From the NCBI GenBank assembly GCA_016713525.1, contig JADJOZ010000008.1:124001-188000 (forward strand): 64,000 bases of DNA. The letters run 5' to 3'. The notes under the pieces were generated by a model. The model did no database searches. It was not told the origin of the DNA and was given only the letters and a program-made list of their open reading frames with translations. Of this stretch, positions 28,213 to 36,869 are shown piece by piece. Numbering within the stretch: the stretch's first letter is position 1; each line of letters begins with the position of its first letter. The stretch is from Bacteroidota bacterium. GTDB taxonomy: Bacteria > Bacteroidota > Bacteroidia > AKYH767-A > OLB10. The position numbers and the translations under genes are program-made.

Positions 28213-29832
28213 ATGATGAACAGAATTAAAATTTTAGCAATACTATTAATTGCTTTCACCTCACAAGGCAATGCTCAAACTGCACCATTTCAAATTGCTA
28301 TTGAACCAATGAATATAAGTGGCTTGGGTGGTTTACAAGCTTATGCTTGGGGTCAACACAATGGTAAGTGGTTAATTATTGGTGGACGATTAGATGGCTT
28401 GCACCGTAGACAACCATTTGCTGCATTTGATGTGGCGGGACACAACAATCAATTAATAGTTGTTGACCCAGTTGCACAACAAAAATGGACGGCTCCATTA
28501 TCATCACTTCCAATTGGTTTGCAAGAACAATTAAGTTCAACCAATATGGAATTTTTTCAGGAGGGAAATTATTTATACTTGGTAGGCGGCTATGGTTACA
28601 GCAACACTTCTGCTGACCATATCACCTACCCAAATCTTAGTGCAGTTAAAGTTCCCGATGTTATAAATGCAGTTATCAATGGAACATCGTTTGCAACAAA
28701 TTTTAGGCAGATAACAGACACAATGTTTGCTGTTACTGGCGGTTATCTCAATAAAATCAATAACACTTTCTATCTTACTGGCGGTCAAAAATTTATCGGC
28801 AGGTATAACCCAATGGGTCCAACTCATGGACCTGGATTTGTTCAAATCTATACTAACGCAAGCAGAAAATTTACAATCTTCGATAATGGTGTAACGCTTT
28901 CTGTTACACATCTACCTGCAATAGTAGATGCTGCAAATCTTCACAGAAGAGATTATAATGTAGTTCCGCAAATAATGCCAACAGGCCAAGAAGGTTTAAC
29001 TGCATTTTCGGGAGTATTTCAAGTGGGTGTTGATTTACCTTATTTAAATTGTGTAAATATAGACAGCACAGGGCATACAGTAAACAATGCTTTTTCTCAA
29101 TATTACAATCACTACCACTGTGCTCATATTCCAATATATAGTGCTTCAAACAACGAAATGCACACCGTGTTATTTGGTGGTATTGCTCAATATTATGATA
29201 GTTTAGGAATATTGGTTCAAGACAACAATGTTCCATTTGTAAAAACCATTGCACGAGTGACAAGAGATGCAAGTGGCACAATGGCTGAATATAAATTACC
29301 TATTGCAATGCCTACTTTACTCGGTGCAGGTTCTGAATTTATTCCCATAAATACATTGCCACATTATAGCAACGAAGTATTTAAATTAGATAATTTTACG
29401 GCTGACACAACTTTGGTTGGTTATATCTATGGCGGTATAAGCAGCACAGCAGCTAATATCTTTTTTACAAATACTGGCACGCAAAGCAGTGCAAGCAGTC
29501 AAATATTTAAAGTATTTGTGATAAAAAATTCAACGGTTGGCATTCACGAGTTGAACACTCATAGCATTGGAACATTGCAAATGCAAGTGTATCCAAATCC
29601 TAACAATGGCAATTTCATGGTGAAATTTAATCTTAGGGATAAAGGTGAAGTAAAACTTACAATTAGCGATGCCAGCGGGAAATTAATTGAAAATACAGTT
29701 CTTAAAAACTTACAAGCAGGAGAAAACACCTACTCTAAAAGAATTAAAAACCTTATCAATGGCGGAATTTATTACATCACCATTGAAACCACTTATGAAA
29801 AAGCAACTCAAAAAATAATTGTAGAACCATAA
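28213..29832 (+). CDS. Kelch-like beta-propeller protein with T9SS sorting domain
   Basis: The 539-residue protein has a signal peptide (MMNRIKILAILLIAFTSQGNA). Repeats with paired glycines (GKWLIIGGRLDG, GNYLYLVGGYGY, NNTFYLTGGQKF, HTVLFGGIAQYY, LVGYIYGGISS) indicate a kelch-type propeller over about 40-430. A T9SS type A domain follows (MQVYPNPNNGNFMVKF to TQKIIVEP). It is likely surface-exposed. A propeller in an efflux operon is unusual; a binding or sensing role is inference. Confidence 0.75.
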   Translation: MMNRIKILAILLIAFTSQGNAQTAPFQIAIEPMNISGLGGLQAYAWGQHNGKWLIIGGRLDGLHRRQPFAAFDVAGHNNQLIVVDPVAQQKWTAPLSSLPIGLQEQLSSTNMEFFQEGNYLYLVGGYGYSNTSADHITYPNLSAVKVPDVINAVINGTSFATNFRQITDTMFAVTGGYLNKINNTFYLTGGQKFIGRYNPMGPTHGPGFVQIYTNASRKFTIFDNGVTLSVTHLPAIVDAANLHRRDYNVVPQIMPTGQEGLTAFSGVFQVGVDLPYLNCVNIDSTGHTVNNAFSQYYNHYHCAHIPIYSASNNEMHTVLFGGIAQYYDSLGILVQDNNVPFVKTIARVTRDASGTMAEYKLPIAMPTLLGAGSEFIPINTLPHYSNEVFKLDNFTADTTLVGYIYGGISSTAANIFFTNTGTQSSASSQIFKVFVIKNSTVGIHELNTHSIGTLQMQVYPNPNNGNFMVKFNLRDKGEVKLTISDASGKLIENTVLKNLQAGENTYSKRIKNLINGGIYYITIETTYEKATQKIIVEP

Positions 29833-29837
29833 AGATT

Positions 29838-30227
29838 ATGAAAAAAATACTTCCATATTTATTTGCAATTATTTTAGCCGGATTTGGCTTGCTTACTTTA
29901 TTCCTAAGCACTTCCGTAATATTTGATTTGTTTGGCATTAGAGCCAAAGAGGGCAATTATGTTCTGTTTGTGGTTTGGTCAAATTTCATCAGTAGCATTC
30001 TTTATCTGTTAGCTGCTTATGGGTTTATTAAAAGCAAGAAATGGACTACATCGCTTTTAGGAATTTCAACACTTATTCTACTAACAGCTTTTATCGGTCT
30101 TAAAATTCACGCAAGTTCAGGTGGTATTTATGAAACAAAAACCATTGGTGCAATGATTTTTAGAATTTCCGTGACACTTGTATTTGCAATCATTGCATAT
30201 TTCACAATAACAAAAAATAAATCATGA
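29838..30227 (+). CDS. Four-helix membrane protein, hypothetical
   Basis: The 129-residue protein has four helices (YLFAIILAGFGLLTLFLSTS, VLFVVWSNFISSILYLLAAYG, LLGISTLILLTAFIGL, ISVTLVFAIIAYFTI). No catalytic motif is visible. It lies 5 bp after the kelch-like gene and overlaps the lipoprotein gene by 4 bp, so it is translationally coupled to it. Function unknown. Confidence 0.65.
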   Translation: MKKILPYLFAIILAGFGLLTLFLSTSVIFDLFGIRAKEGNYVLFVVWSNFISSILYLLAAYGFIKSKKWTTSLLGISTLILLTAFIGLKIHASSGGIYETKTIGAMIFRISVTLVFAIIAYFTITKNKS

Positions 30228-30685
30228 AGAAGATAACAATTTTAATTTCAGTAATCAGTTTGTTCCTTTTCAGTTGTGGCAATACTTCTAACGAAAAATC
30301 AAAAGAGCAAACCGAAACCGTTACTCACGAAGAACATCAGCACAACGATGAAATGCAAACCATCGAACTCAACAATGGTGAAAAATGGAAGGTTGATGCC
30401 AATATGATAACTCATATTCGCAATATGGAAAATGATATTATTTCTTTCTCTACTGTTGAGCAAAAAGATTACAAATCATTAGCCGACAAATTGCAATCCA
30501 ACATTGATTTACTTACTTCTAATTGCACAATGAAAGGCAAAGCACACGATGAACTGCACAAGTGGCTATTACCCTACATTGATTTGGTAAAAGAACTTTC
30601 AGAAGCTAAAGACGAAACCGAAGCAGCAAAACAATTTGAAAACATTCAAACTTCATTCACAACATTTAATCAATACTTCCAATGA
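30224..30685 (+). CDS. Lipoprotein with His-rich N-terminus
   Basis: The lipobox SLFLFSCGN marks lipidation at about residue 18. A His/Glu-rich linker (THEEHQHNDE) suggests metal binding, then a helical domain of about 100 residues (IRNMENDIISF, ADKLQSNIDLLTSNCTMKGKAHDELHKWL) follows. Met and Cys in the helices could also bind metal. It overlaps both neighbours by 4 bp. It may be a periplasmic partner of the pump, which is inference. Confidence 0.65.
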   Translation: MKKITILISVISLFLFSCGNTSNEKSKEQTETVTHEEHQHNDEMQTIELNNGEKWKVDANMITHIRNMENDIISFSTVEQKDYKSLADKLQSNIDLLTSNCTMKGKAHDELHKWLLPYIDLVKELSEAKDETEAAKQFENIQTSFTTFNQYFQ

Positions 30686-30969
30686 ACATAAAAGAATTAC
30701 ACACACAAGAAAAACCAGTTTCAGCCACTTCTCTTTTTAAAAGCGAATTAGGAAATGCAACTGCCATACAAATTTTGCAAGGCGAAAAATTAAAAGAACA
30801 CATCACCAAAACACAAGCACTTTTGATTTGCGTTGAAGGAGAAGTGATTTTTGAAAATGAAAAAGGAATAAAAGAAACACTATTATCGGGTGACTTTGTA
30901 AACATTGAACCAATGGTAAAACATTGGGTTGTAGGAACAATTGAAAGTCAATTAATACTCATTAAGTAA
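30682..30969 (+). CDS. Small cupin-fold protein
   Basis: The 95-residue protein fits a single cupin barrel (LQGEKLKEHITKTQALLICVEGEVIFENEKG, then LLSGDFVNIEPMVKHWV, seen in parts). The histidines in LKEHITK and VKHWV are possible metal ligands. It has no signal peptide. Small cupins can be enzymes or sensors; which applies here cannot be told. It overlaps the lipoprotein gene by 4 bp. Confidence 0.65.
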   Translation: MNIKELHTQEKPVSATSLFKSELGNATAIQILQGEKLKEHITKTQALLICVEGEVIFENEKGIKETLLSGDFVNIEPMVKHWVVGTIESQLILIK

Positions 30970-30982
30970 AAAAATTTGACCA

Positions 30983-32317
30983 ATGAAGTTAGCGAATATT
31001 CACAAACATTATATTGCTCTATTATTGATAATAGGAGGCTTTCAATCTGCTCAAGCACAAACTTGGACTTTGCAACAATGTATTGACACCGCACAGGTTC
31101 ATAATAAAAACCTGCAAATGAGTAGAAACAATATGGCAATTGGCGAACAAAGAGAAAAAGAAGCCAAAGCCAATTTAATTCCGAAAGTAACAGCCAATGT
31201 GGATTACAAGTATTTTACCAACCTGCCTTATCAGCTTTTACCAGTGAATGCTTTTAATCCTGCACTACCCGAAGGAGAATTCAGGGCTATGCAGTTTGGC
31301 GTTCCGCACAACATAAATGCAAACTTGCAACTTTCAATGCCATTGTATAATCCGCAGGTTTATGGAGCAATACAAACAACAAAAATTGCTTCGGAATTGA
31401 CAGATTTGCAGTATCAAAAAACAGAAGAACAAATCTATTTTGAAATTTCCAATTTGTATTACAATGCCCAAATCTTACATCATCAATTGGCATTTATTGA
31501 TAGTAATCTTATTAATGCAGAACGACTTCTGAAAAATATGCAATTGCTCAATGAACAAATGCTTGCCAAAGGAACAGATGTTAGCAAGGTAAAATTGCAA
31601 GTATCGCAATTAACTACCCAAAAAGAAACCATCAAAAGCAAATACGAGCAGGTTCTAAATGCTTTGAAATTTGCTATGGGCATTTCTATCGAACAAAATT
31701 TGCAAATTGAACCAAACATTCAATATCAAAACACAAATGAATACACATCTTCATCAACTTTAGATATTCGTATCATTAAAACTCAAAACCGCTTATTGTC
31801 GAGTGAACTCAATACACTCAATAAATCAAGGTATTTCCCTTCGCTAAATCTAATTGGAATGTATGGAACAACGGGCTTTGGTTATAACGGACAACCTGCT
31901 TCTTTTCTTGATTTTTATCCGATTGGTTTTGCAGGTATTCAATTGTCCTATCCACTATTTAATGGAACGGTTACGCTTCGAAAAATAAATCAGAAAACGC
32001 TTGAACTCCGAAACAATGAACTTCAATTTGGAATGCTTACCGAGCAAAACAATATGCAAGTTGAAAATGCCAAACTTCAAAGAGAAGTCGCTAAAAAAAC
32101 GGTAGAAACCACAACCGAACAAATCCAATTGGCACAAACAATCTATGAGCAAACCGTTCTTCAACAAAAACAAGGAACGGCAAGTTTAACAGATGTTTTG
32201 CTTGCAGACAATGCTTTGCGTGAAGCACAACAAACCTACCTATCTGCTGTAATTGATTACCTAAAAGCAGATTTAGAACTAAAAAAACTCACAGGAAATA
32301 TTTCAATAACCAAATAA
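30983..32317 (+). CDS. TolC-family outer membrane efflux protein
   Basis: The 444-residue protein has a signal peptide ending SAQAQTW and two TolC-type halves with long helices (TLQQCIDTAQVHNKNLQMS opening, and LQKQGTASLTDVLLADNALREAQQTYL near the end). It forms the outer-membrane channel of the RND pump encoded by the next two genes. The first codons contain a near-perfect copy of the TetR operator (30991-31012). Confidence 0.9.
   Translation: MKLANIHKHYIALLLIIGGFQSAQAQTWTLQQCIDTAQVHNKNLQMSRNNMAIGEQREKEAKANLIPKVTANVDYKYFTNLPYQLLPVNAFNPALPEGEFRAMQFGVPHNINANLQLSMPLYNPQVYGAIQTTKIASELTDLQYQKTEEQIYFEISNLYYNAQILHHQLAFIDSNLINAERLLKNMQLLNEQMLAKGTDVSKVKLQVSQLTTQKETIKSKYEQVLNALKFAMGISIEQNLQIEPNIQYQNTNEYTSSSTLDIRIIKTQNRLLSSELNTLNKSRYFPSLNLIGMYGTTGFGYNGQPASFLDFYPIGFAGIQLSYPLFNGTVTLRKINQKTLELRNNELQFGMLTEQNNMQVENAKLQREVAKKTVETTTEQIQLAQTIYEQTVLQQKQGTASLTDVLLADNALREAQQTYLSAVIDYLKADLELKKLTGNISITK
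30991..31012. promoter_or_regulatory. Second copy of the TetR operator inside the tolC-like gene start
   Basis: This 22-nt stretch differs from 26672-26693 at one position (AGCGAATATTCAC then A in place of T, then AACATTAT). It lies 8 bp inside the coding region and could allow repression of a downstream sub-operon. Confidence 0.6.
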
Positions 32318-32325
32318 TTATCACA

Positions 32326-33396
32326 ATGAATACAAAATCATCAATCCTAAAAAAAGTGCTATACGTCATCATACCGTTGGCGATAATTGCCATTGTGGTA
32401 ATTAAGTTGAAAACAAACAAGGAAATTACGCAGAATAAAGTGTATCAATACGATAAAGAACAAGCCATAAATGTTCAAGTAGATACATTGCAACTTGAAA
32501 ATGTGAATGCAGAATTTTCTTATTCAGGCACATTTGAGCCCAACAAGGAAACCAAAATAAGTGCCGAATTACAAGGGAAAATCAACACCATTTTAGTTGA
32601 TGCTGGAAGCGTTGTAAGTAAAGGTCAAACTTTAATTCAATTGGATAATTCATTGCTGAAATTGCAACTGCAAACTATTGAAGTGCAAATAGAAGGATTG
32701 GAAGCAGATGTAAACCGCTATACCATTTTGGCTAAAGCAGATGCCATTCAAGGAGTTCAATTAGAAAAGGCGGAGTTAGGTTTGAAATCTGCAAAAGTTC
32801 AGAAAGCAACTTTGTTGGAGCAGATAAACAAAACGACCATCAAAGCACCTTTTAATGGAGTAGTTACTGCCAAATTAAGTGAAGAAGGAGCTTTTGCTGC
32901 ACCGGGCGTTCCATTGCTCCAAATAACGGACATTACAACTTTAAAATTCACCGTAAATGTTCCCGAAAAAGATTTAAGCCAGTTCAAATTAAATCAAAGC
33001 TATTCTCTTTCGCCAGATGCTTATGCTGATATTCTATTGACTGGAAAAACCACAATGATAGGCAGTAAAGCCAATATGGGCAGTAGTTTTCCTGTTCAGT
33101 TTACGGTAAATAACACATCGGACTTGGAAATAAAATCTGGGATGTTTGGCAAAGTTTTGCTCAAAAACGAAATGTTAGGAAAGGGAATTGTAATACCGTC
33201 ATCTGCCATACAAGGTACAGAGAACCAACCACAGGTTTATGTTGTGAAAAATGGCAAAGCAATTTTGCAAAACATCACTATTTCAAAAAAGATACAAAAC
33301 AAAGCAGTTGTTTCAAATGGATTAAATGAAGGTGATGTAATTGTAACGAATGGCTTCATCAATCTTTTTGATGGGGCGAATGTAACTGTTAAATAA
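32326..33396 (+). CDS. RND periplasmic adaptor (HlyD/MFP family)
   Basis: One N-terminal helix anchors a 356-residue adaptor. The biotinyl-lipoyl-like halves are visible (GKINTILVDAGSVVSKGQTLIQLD and TTIKAPFNGVVTAKLSEEGAF, in parts), with a short coiled-coil between them and a membrane-proximal domain at the end. It links the RND permease to TolC. It lies 8 bp after the tolC-like gene and 12 bp before the permease. Confidence 0.9.
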   Translation: MNTKSSILKKVLYVIIPLAIIAIVVIKLKTNKEITQNKVYQYDKEQAINVQVDTLQLENVNAEFSYSGTFEPNKETKISAELQGKINTILVDAGSVVSKGQTLIQLDNSLLKLQLQTIEVQIEGLEADVNRYTILAKADAIQGVQLEKAELGLKSAKVQKATLLEQINKTTIKAPFNGVVTAKLSEEGAFAAPGVPLLQITDITTLKFTVNVPEKDLSQFKLNQSYSLSPDAYADILLTGKTTMIGSKANMGSSFPVQFTVNNTSDLEIKSGMFGKVLLKNEMLGKGIVIPSSAIQGTENQPQVYVVKNGKAILQNITISKKIQNKAVVSNGLNEGDVIVTNGFINLFDGANVTVK

Positions 33397-33408
33397 AATC
33401 AGCGAAAA

Positions 33409-36400
33409 ATGAATATTACAGAAATATCAATCAAACGTCCTTCGCTGATAATAGTGCTTTTCAGCGTATTTACTTTATTAGGATTTATCGGGTATAAAAA
33501 TTTGAGCTATGAATTAATGCCCGACTTTAATCAGCCAGTAGTTGTAATCAAAACAGTTTATCCAGGTGCTGAACCCAACGAAGTAGAAACATCGGTTTCA
33601 AGAAAAATCGAAGATGCCCTATCTAATTTGGAAGGCGTAGATTATTTGGTTACAAAGTCGTTGCCAAATGCTTCAATCATTATTGCAAATCTGAAGTACG
33701 GAACGGATTTAGATAAAACAATGCAAGATGCTCAACGCTATATTGACAACATTCGCAAAGATTTACCACAAGATATTTTAAGTCCTGTAATGAGTAAAGT
33801 TTCGCCCAATGATTTGCCGATAATGTCTATCAGCGCAACGAGTAATTTGCCAGCTACCGAATTTTATCAAAAAATGAAAGATGACTATCTGCCACAAATT
33901 CAACAAATAAAAGGCGTTGCAGAGATTACCGTTTTAGGAGGAGAAGAAAGAGAAATACAAGTAAAAATAAATCAAGACAAACTGAAATTGTATAAAATTT
34001 CAATGGTTCAGGTTGTTGAAGCTATTAATCGTTCGGGCTTAGACTTACCTGCTGGAAAAGTGCAAAGAGAAAAAGAAAGTAATTCAGTTCGTTTAACTGG
34101 AAAATTTACATCGTTAGAAGACATTAAAAAAGTTCAAGTTGCAATGCCTGTTTTAGGAAGTCCAGTTTATGTAAAAGATATAGCAGATGTTATTGATGGT
34201 ATAAAAGAAACGACTTCTATTAGTCGTTACAATGGTAAAAATGGAATTGGCTTAATGTTGAAAAAACAAGGCGATGCAAACGCTGTAGATGTTTCAAAAG
34301 CAGTTCGAGAAAAATTCAAATCCATTGAACAACAAAATTCAAATGCAGGTGTGAAATTTATTGTTGCTGACGATAGCACAGACAACACTATTGCAGCAGT
34401 TAATTCTGTAGTTTTTGATTTGATCTTGGCGGTAATATTGGTTTCATTGGTGATGCTTTTATTCCTAAGAAGTTTTAGAAATTCCTTAATCGTATTGGTA
34501 GCTATTCCAACATCTTTAGTTACCGCATTCGCTGTGATGTGGCTTTTGGGTTACACCTTAAACTTAATGACCCTGCTTGCAATGTCTTTAATCATTGGTA
34601 TTTTGGTAGATGATGCTACCGTAGTTTTAGAAAACATTCAAAAGCACTTAGATAAAGGAAAAGACAAACGAACTGCTGCAATGGATGGCAGAATGGAAAT
34701 TGGCTTTGCTGCTTTATCCATCACCTTGGTTGACGTTGTGGTTTTCTTGCCTATTCTTTTTCTTCAAGTGTTTGTTGCTGATATGCTCGAACAGTTTTCG
34801 GTTGTAGTAGTAACTTCCACGCTCACCAGTTTATTGGTTGGTTTTACTTTAACGCCTTGGATGGCTTCTCGTATTGGCAAAAAAGAAGACTTAAAACCTA
34901 CCAATTTTTTCAATCGCTTTTTGCAATGGTTTGAAGTTCAGTTAGAAAACTTAAATGAATGGTATGGTCGAAGATTAGAATGGGTATTGAGCCATAAATT
35001 AGCTTTTACAGGTATCGTTATTGTGCTTTTTGCAATGACTTTAGGTATTATGAAACAAGGCATTATCGGTAAAGAATTAATATCAACGGGTGACCAAGGA
35101 AAATTTAGAATGGCATTAGAATTTGATAAGTCCACATCTATACATCAGAACAACTTAATTGCTCAAAAGATTGAAACATACTTTATTCAACAACCCGAAG
35201 TAGCAACAGTATTCAGCAATATTGGCGGCCCAAGCACAGGCATTGGAAGTTTGGGTGTAGGTTCAGCAAATAAAACTGAATTTACAATTCAACTAAAATC
35301 CAAAAAGGAATTGGATAATTTACCTACCGAAACTTTTATGAAAAATCTTCGGGAAGATCTAAAGTCAAAATTTCCGAGTATCAATTATTCAATGGCAGCA
35401 TTGGGTTTAATTCCACGTTCAGCACCAATCGAAATTACGTTAAGTGGTAGCAATTTGGATTTGGTGATGAAAACAGGCGATGAATTGAAAACGGTAATTG
35501 AAAAAATTCCCGGTGCGGATAATGTTCGCTTATCCGTTGAAGCAGGTAGCCCTGAATACAAAATAATTCCCGACAAAGATAAAATGCAACGATTGAGTTT
35601 AACAACCGCTTATGTTGGGTTGAACCTAAGAACTGCCTTTACAGGAAATGATGATGCGACCCTAACTGAAAACGGAACGGAATATCCTGTGCGAATTTGG
35701 TTAGATGAATTTAGCAGACGAAATTTTGAAGATGTCCAACAACTTTCCATTATTAACCCTATGGGATTGCCAGTTGAAGTTTCACAATTTGCAACAGTTG
35801 TGCAAGACAATTCACCGTCCTTGTTAGAAAGAAAAGACCGGCAACCAGCAGTTACACTTACAGCAGATGCTTTAGGCAGACCATCAGGAACTGTAGCAGA
35901 CGATGTCGTTGATTATCTTAAAGAAAATCCACTACCAAACGGAATACAAATGACCTGGGGTAGCGACATCAAAAGACAGAATGATAGTTTTGGTGCATTA
36001 GGTTCCGTATTGCTAATTTCTTTTTTGCTGATTTACCTGATTATGGTAGCACTTTATGACAGTTTTGTTTATCCATTTGTAGTTTTGTTTTCTATACCAG
36101 TTGCAGCAATTGGGGTGTTTTTCGCATTGAATTTGTCGTTAAGCAATTTGAGTTTATTTGCCTTATTGGGTTTAATTATGCTAATGGGCTTAGTGGTAAA
36201 AAACGCTATTCTAATTGTTGATTTTACCAATCAATTAAAAGCAGAAGGTAAACATTTCAAAGAAGCCTTAATCATTGCAGGAAAAGGTCGTATGCGACCA
36301 ATCCTGATGACAACTCTTTCAATGGTTGTTGGAATGCTTCCCATTGCAATGGCAAAAGGAACAGCAGCAGAATGGAAAAACGGTCTTGCTTGGGTAATCA

Positions 36401-36501
36401 TTGGCGGACTTCTATCATCTTTAATTTTGACTGTGTTTTTAGTGCCTATGGTCTATTATTTAGTGGACACAGCGAAAGAAAAAATAAACAGAAGAAAATA
36501 G
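33409..36501 (+). CDS. RND efflux permease, HAE-1-like
   Basis: The 1030-residue protein has the 12-helix RND layout. Family landmarks are the start NITEISIKRPSLIIVLFSVF, the proton-relay region GILVDDATVVLENIQKHLD in helix 4, and the C-terminal repeat LLGLIMLMGLVVKNAILIVD. It is a proton antiporter that draws substrates from periplasm or membrane. The sequence resembles the hydrophobe/amphiphile group rather than the metal group. It is the last gene of the operon. Confidence 0.9.
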   Translation: MNITEISIKRPSLIIVLFSVFTLLGFIGYKNLSYELMPDFNQPVVVIKTVYPGAEPNEVETSVSRKIEDALSNLEGVDYLVTKSLPNASIIIANLKYGTDLDKTMQDAQRYIDNIRKDLPQDILSPVMSKVSPNDLPIMSISATSNLPATEFYQKMKDDYLPQIQQIKGVAEITVLGGEEREIQVKINQDKLKLYKISMVQVVEAINRSGLDLPAGKVQREKESNSVRLTGKFTSLEDIKKVQVAMPVLGSPVYVKDIADVIDGIKETTSISRYNGKNGIGLMLKKQGDANAVDVSKAVREKFKSIEQQNSNAGVKFIVADDSTDNTIAAVNSVVFDLILAVILVSLVMLLFLRSFRNSLIVLVAIPTSLVTAFAVMWLLGYTLNLMTLLAMSLIIGILVDDATVVLENIQKHLDKGKDKRTAAMDGRMEIGFAALSITLVDVVVFLPILFLQVFVADMLEQFSVVVVTSTLTSLLVGFTLTPWMASRIGKKEDLKPTNFFNRFLQWFEVQLENLNEWYGRRLEWVLSHKLAFTGIVIVLFAMTLGIMKQGIIGKELISTGDQGKFRMALEFDKSTSIHQNNLIAQKIETYFIQQPEVATVFSNIGGPSTGIGSLGVGSANKTEFTIQLKSKKELDNLPTETFMKNLREDLKSKFPSINYSMAALGLIPRSAPIEITLSGSNLDLVMKTGDELKTVIEKIPGADNVRLSVEAGSPEYKIIPDKDKMQRLSLTTAYVGLNLRTAFTGNDDATLTENGTEYPVRIWLDEFSRRNFEDVQQLSIINPMGLPVEVSQFATVVQDNSPSLLERKDRQPAVTLTADALGRPSGTVADDVVDYLKENPLPNGIQMTWGSDIKRQNDSFGALGSVLLISFLLIYLIMVALYDSFVYPFVVLFSIPVAAIGVFFALNLSLSNLSLFALLGLIMLMGLVVKNAILIVDFTNQLKAEGKHFKEALIIAGKGRMRPILMTTLSMVVGMLPIAMAKGTAAEWKNGLAWVIIGGLLSSLILTVFLVPMVYYLVDTAKEKINRRK

Positions 36502-36511
36502 CCATCGCACA

Positions 36512-36578
36512 GGTGTAAGCACATTTGCAATTCGCACAAGCCAACGCACAGTCAAAAAATTGCAAAAGAGCTTACACC
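36512..36578. repeat. Boundary hairpin H2
   Basis: Two 21-nt arms (36512-36532 and 36558-36578) pair except for the same two A.A mismatches as H1 (GCACATTT against AAAAGAGC). The loop contains CACAAGCCAACGCACAG. It begins 10 bp after the RND permease stop codon. Confidence 0.85.
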
Positions 36579-36740
36579 TTTACCACCCAAAGAAAAATTA
36601 TTTTTTTAAATTCCCTTCCCTTCTAAAATTTTTAAAAACCGCTACCCACAGCCGACACAAACAGACTCATTCGCAACTCGATAATGACAGCGAAACTCAC
36701 AGCGGACAAGGACTTTACAACCTAGACAGACAGAAGGCCA

Positions 36741-36869
36741 GCTTATAACAGCGGTTTGGCAAAAGTGGCGGTTCAGTGCTTCGTATGACAGTTTTTCGTA
36801 AATTTGCAGTGTGTGCTTCGTATGAACATTTGTGGTAAAATCGCCACCTTCGCCAAGCCAGCAAAACGT
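36741..36869. repeat. attC-like site of giant cassette 1, split by an IS
   Basis: R'' GCTTATAACA (36741) is followed by arms 36751-36770 and 36842-36862, which pair at 17 positions with one bulged base. The R' box is cut by the IS1182-like element: AAAACGT (to 36869) continues at 38618 as ACGTTAGCTGC. Removing the IS and one 4-bp duplicate restores AACGTTAGCTGC. Confidence 0.75.

Larger units (their letters stand above)
26301..36869 (+). mobile_element. Giant apparent integron cassette 1 (efflux operon, about 10.4 kb)
   Basis: The R' box GTTATAAGC at 26300-26308 is the exact complement of R'' GCTTATAAC at 36741-36749, 10.4 kb away, the relation expected of the two ends of one cassette. Between them lie a leader with a palindrome, one promoter and ten co-directional genes closing with an RND pump. 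Typical cassettes hold one gene, so this is an outlier. Calling it a cassette is inference from box pairing, the attC-like 3' site and orientation. Confidence 0.6.
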
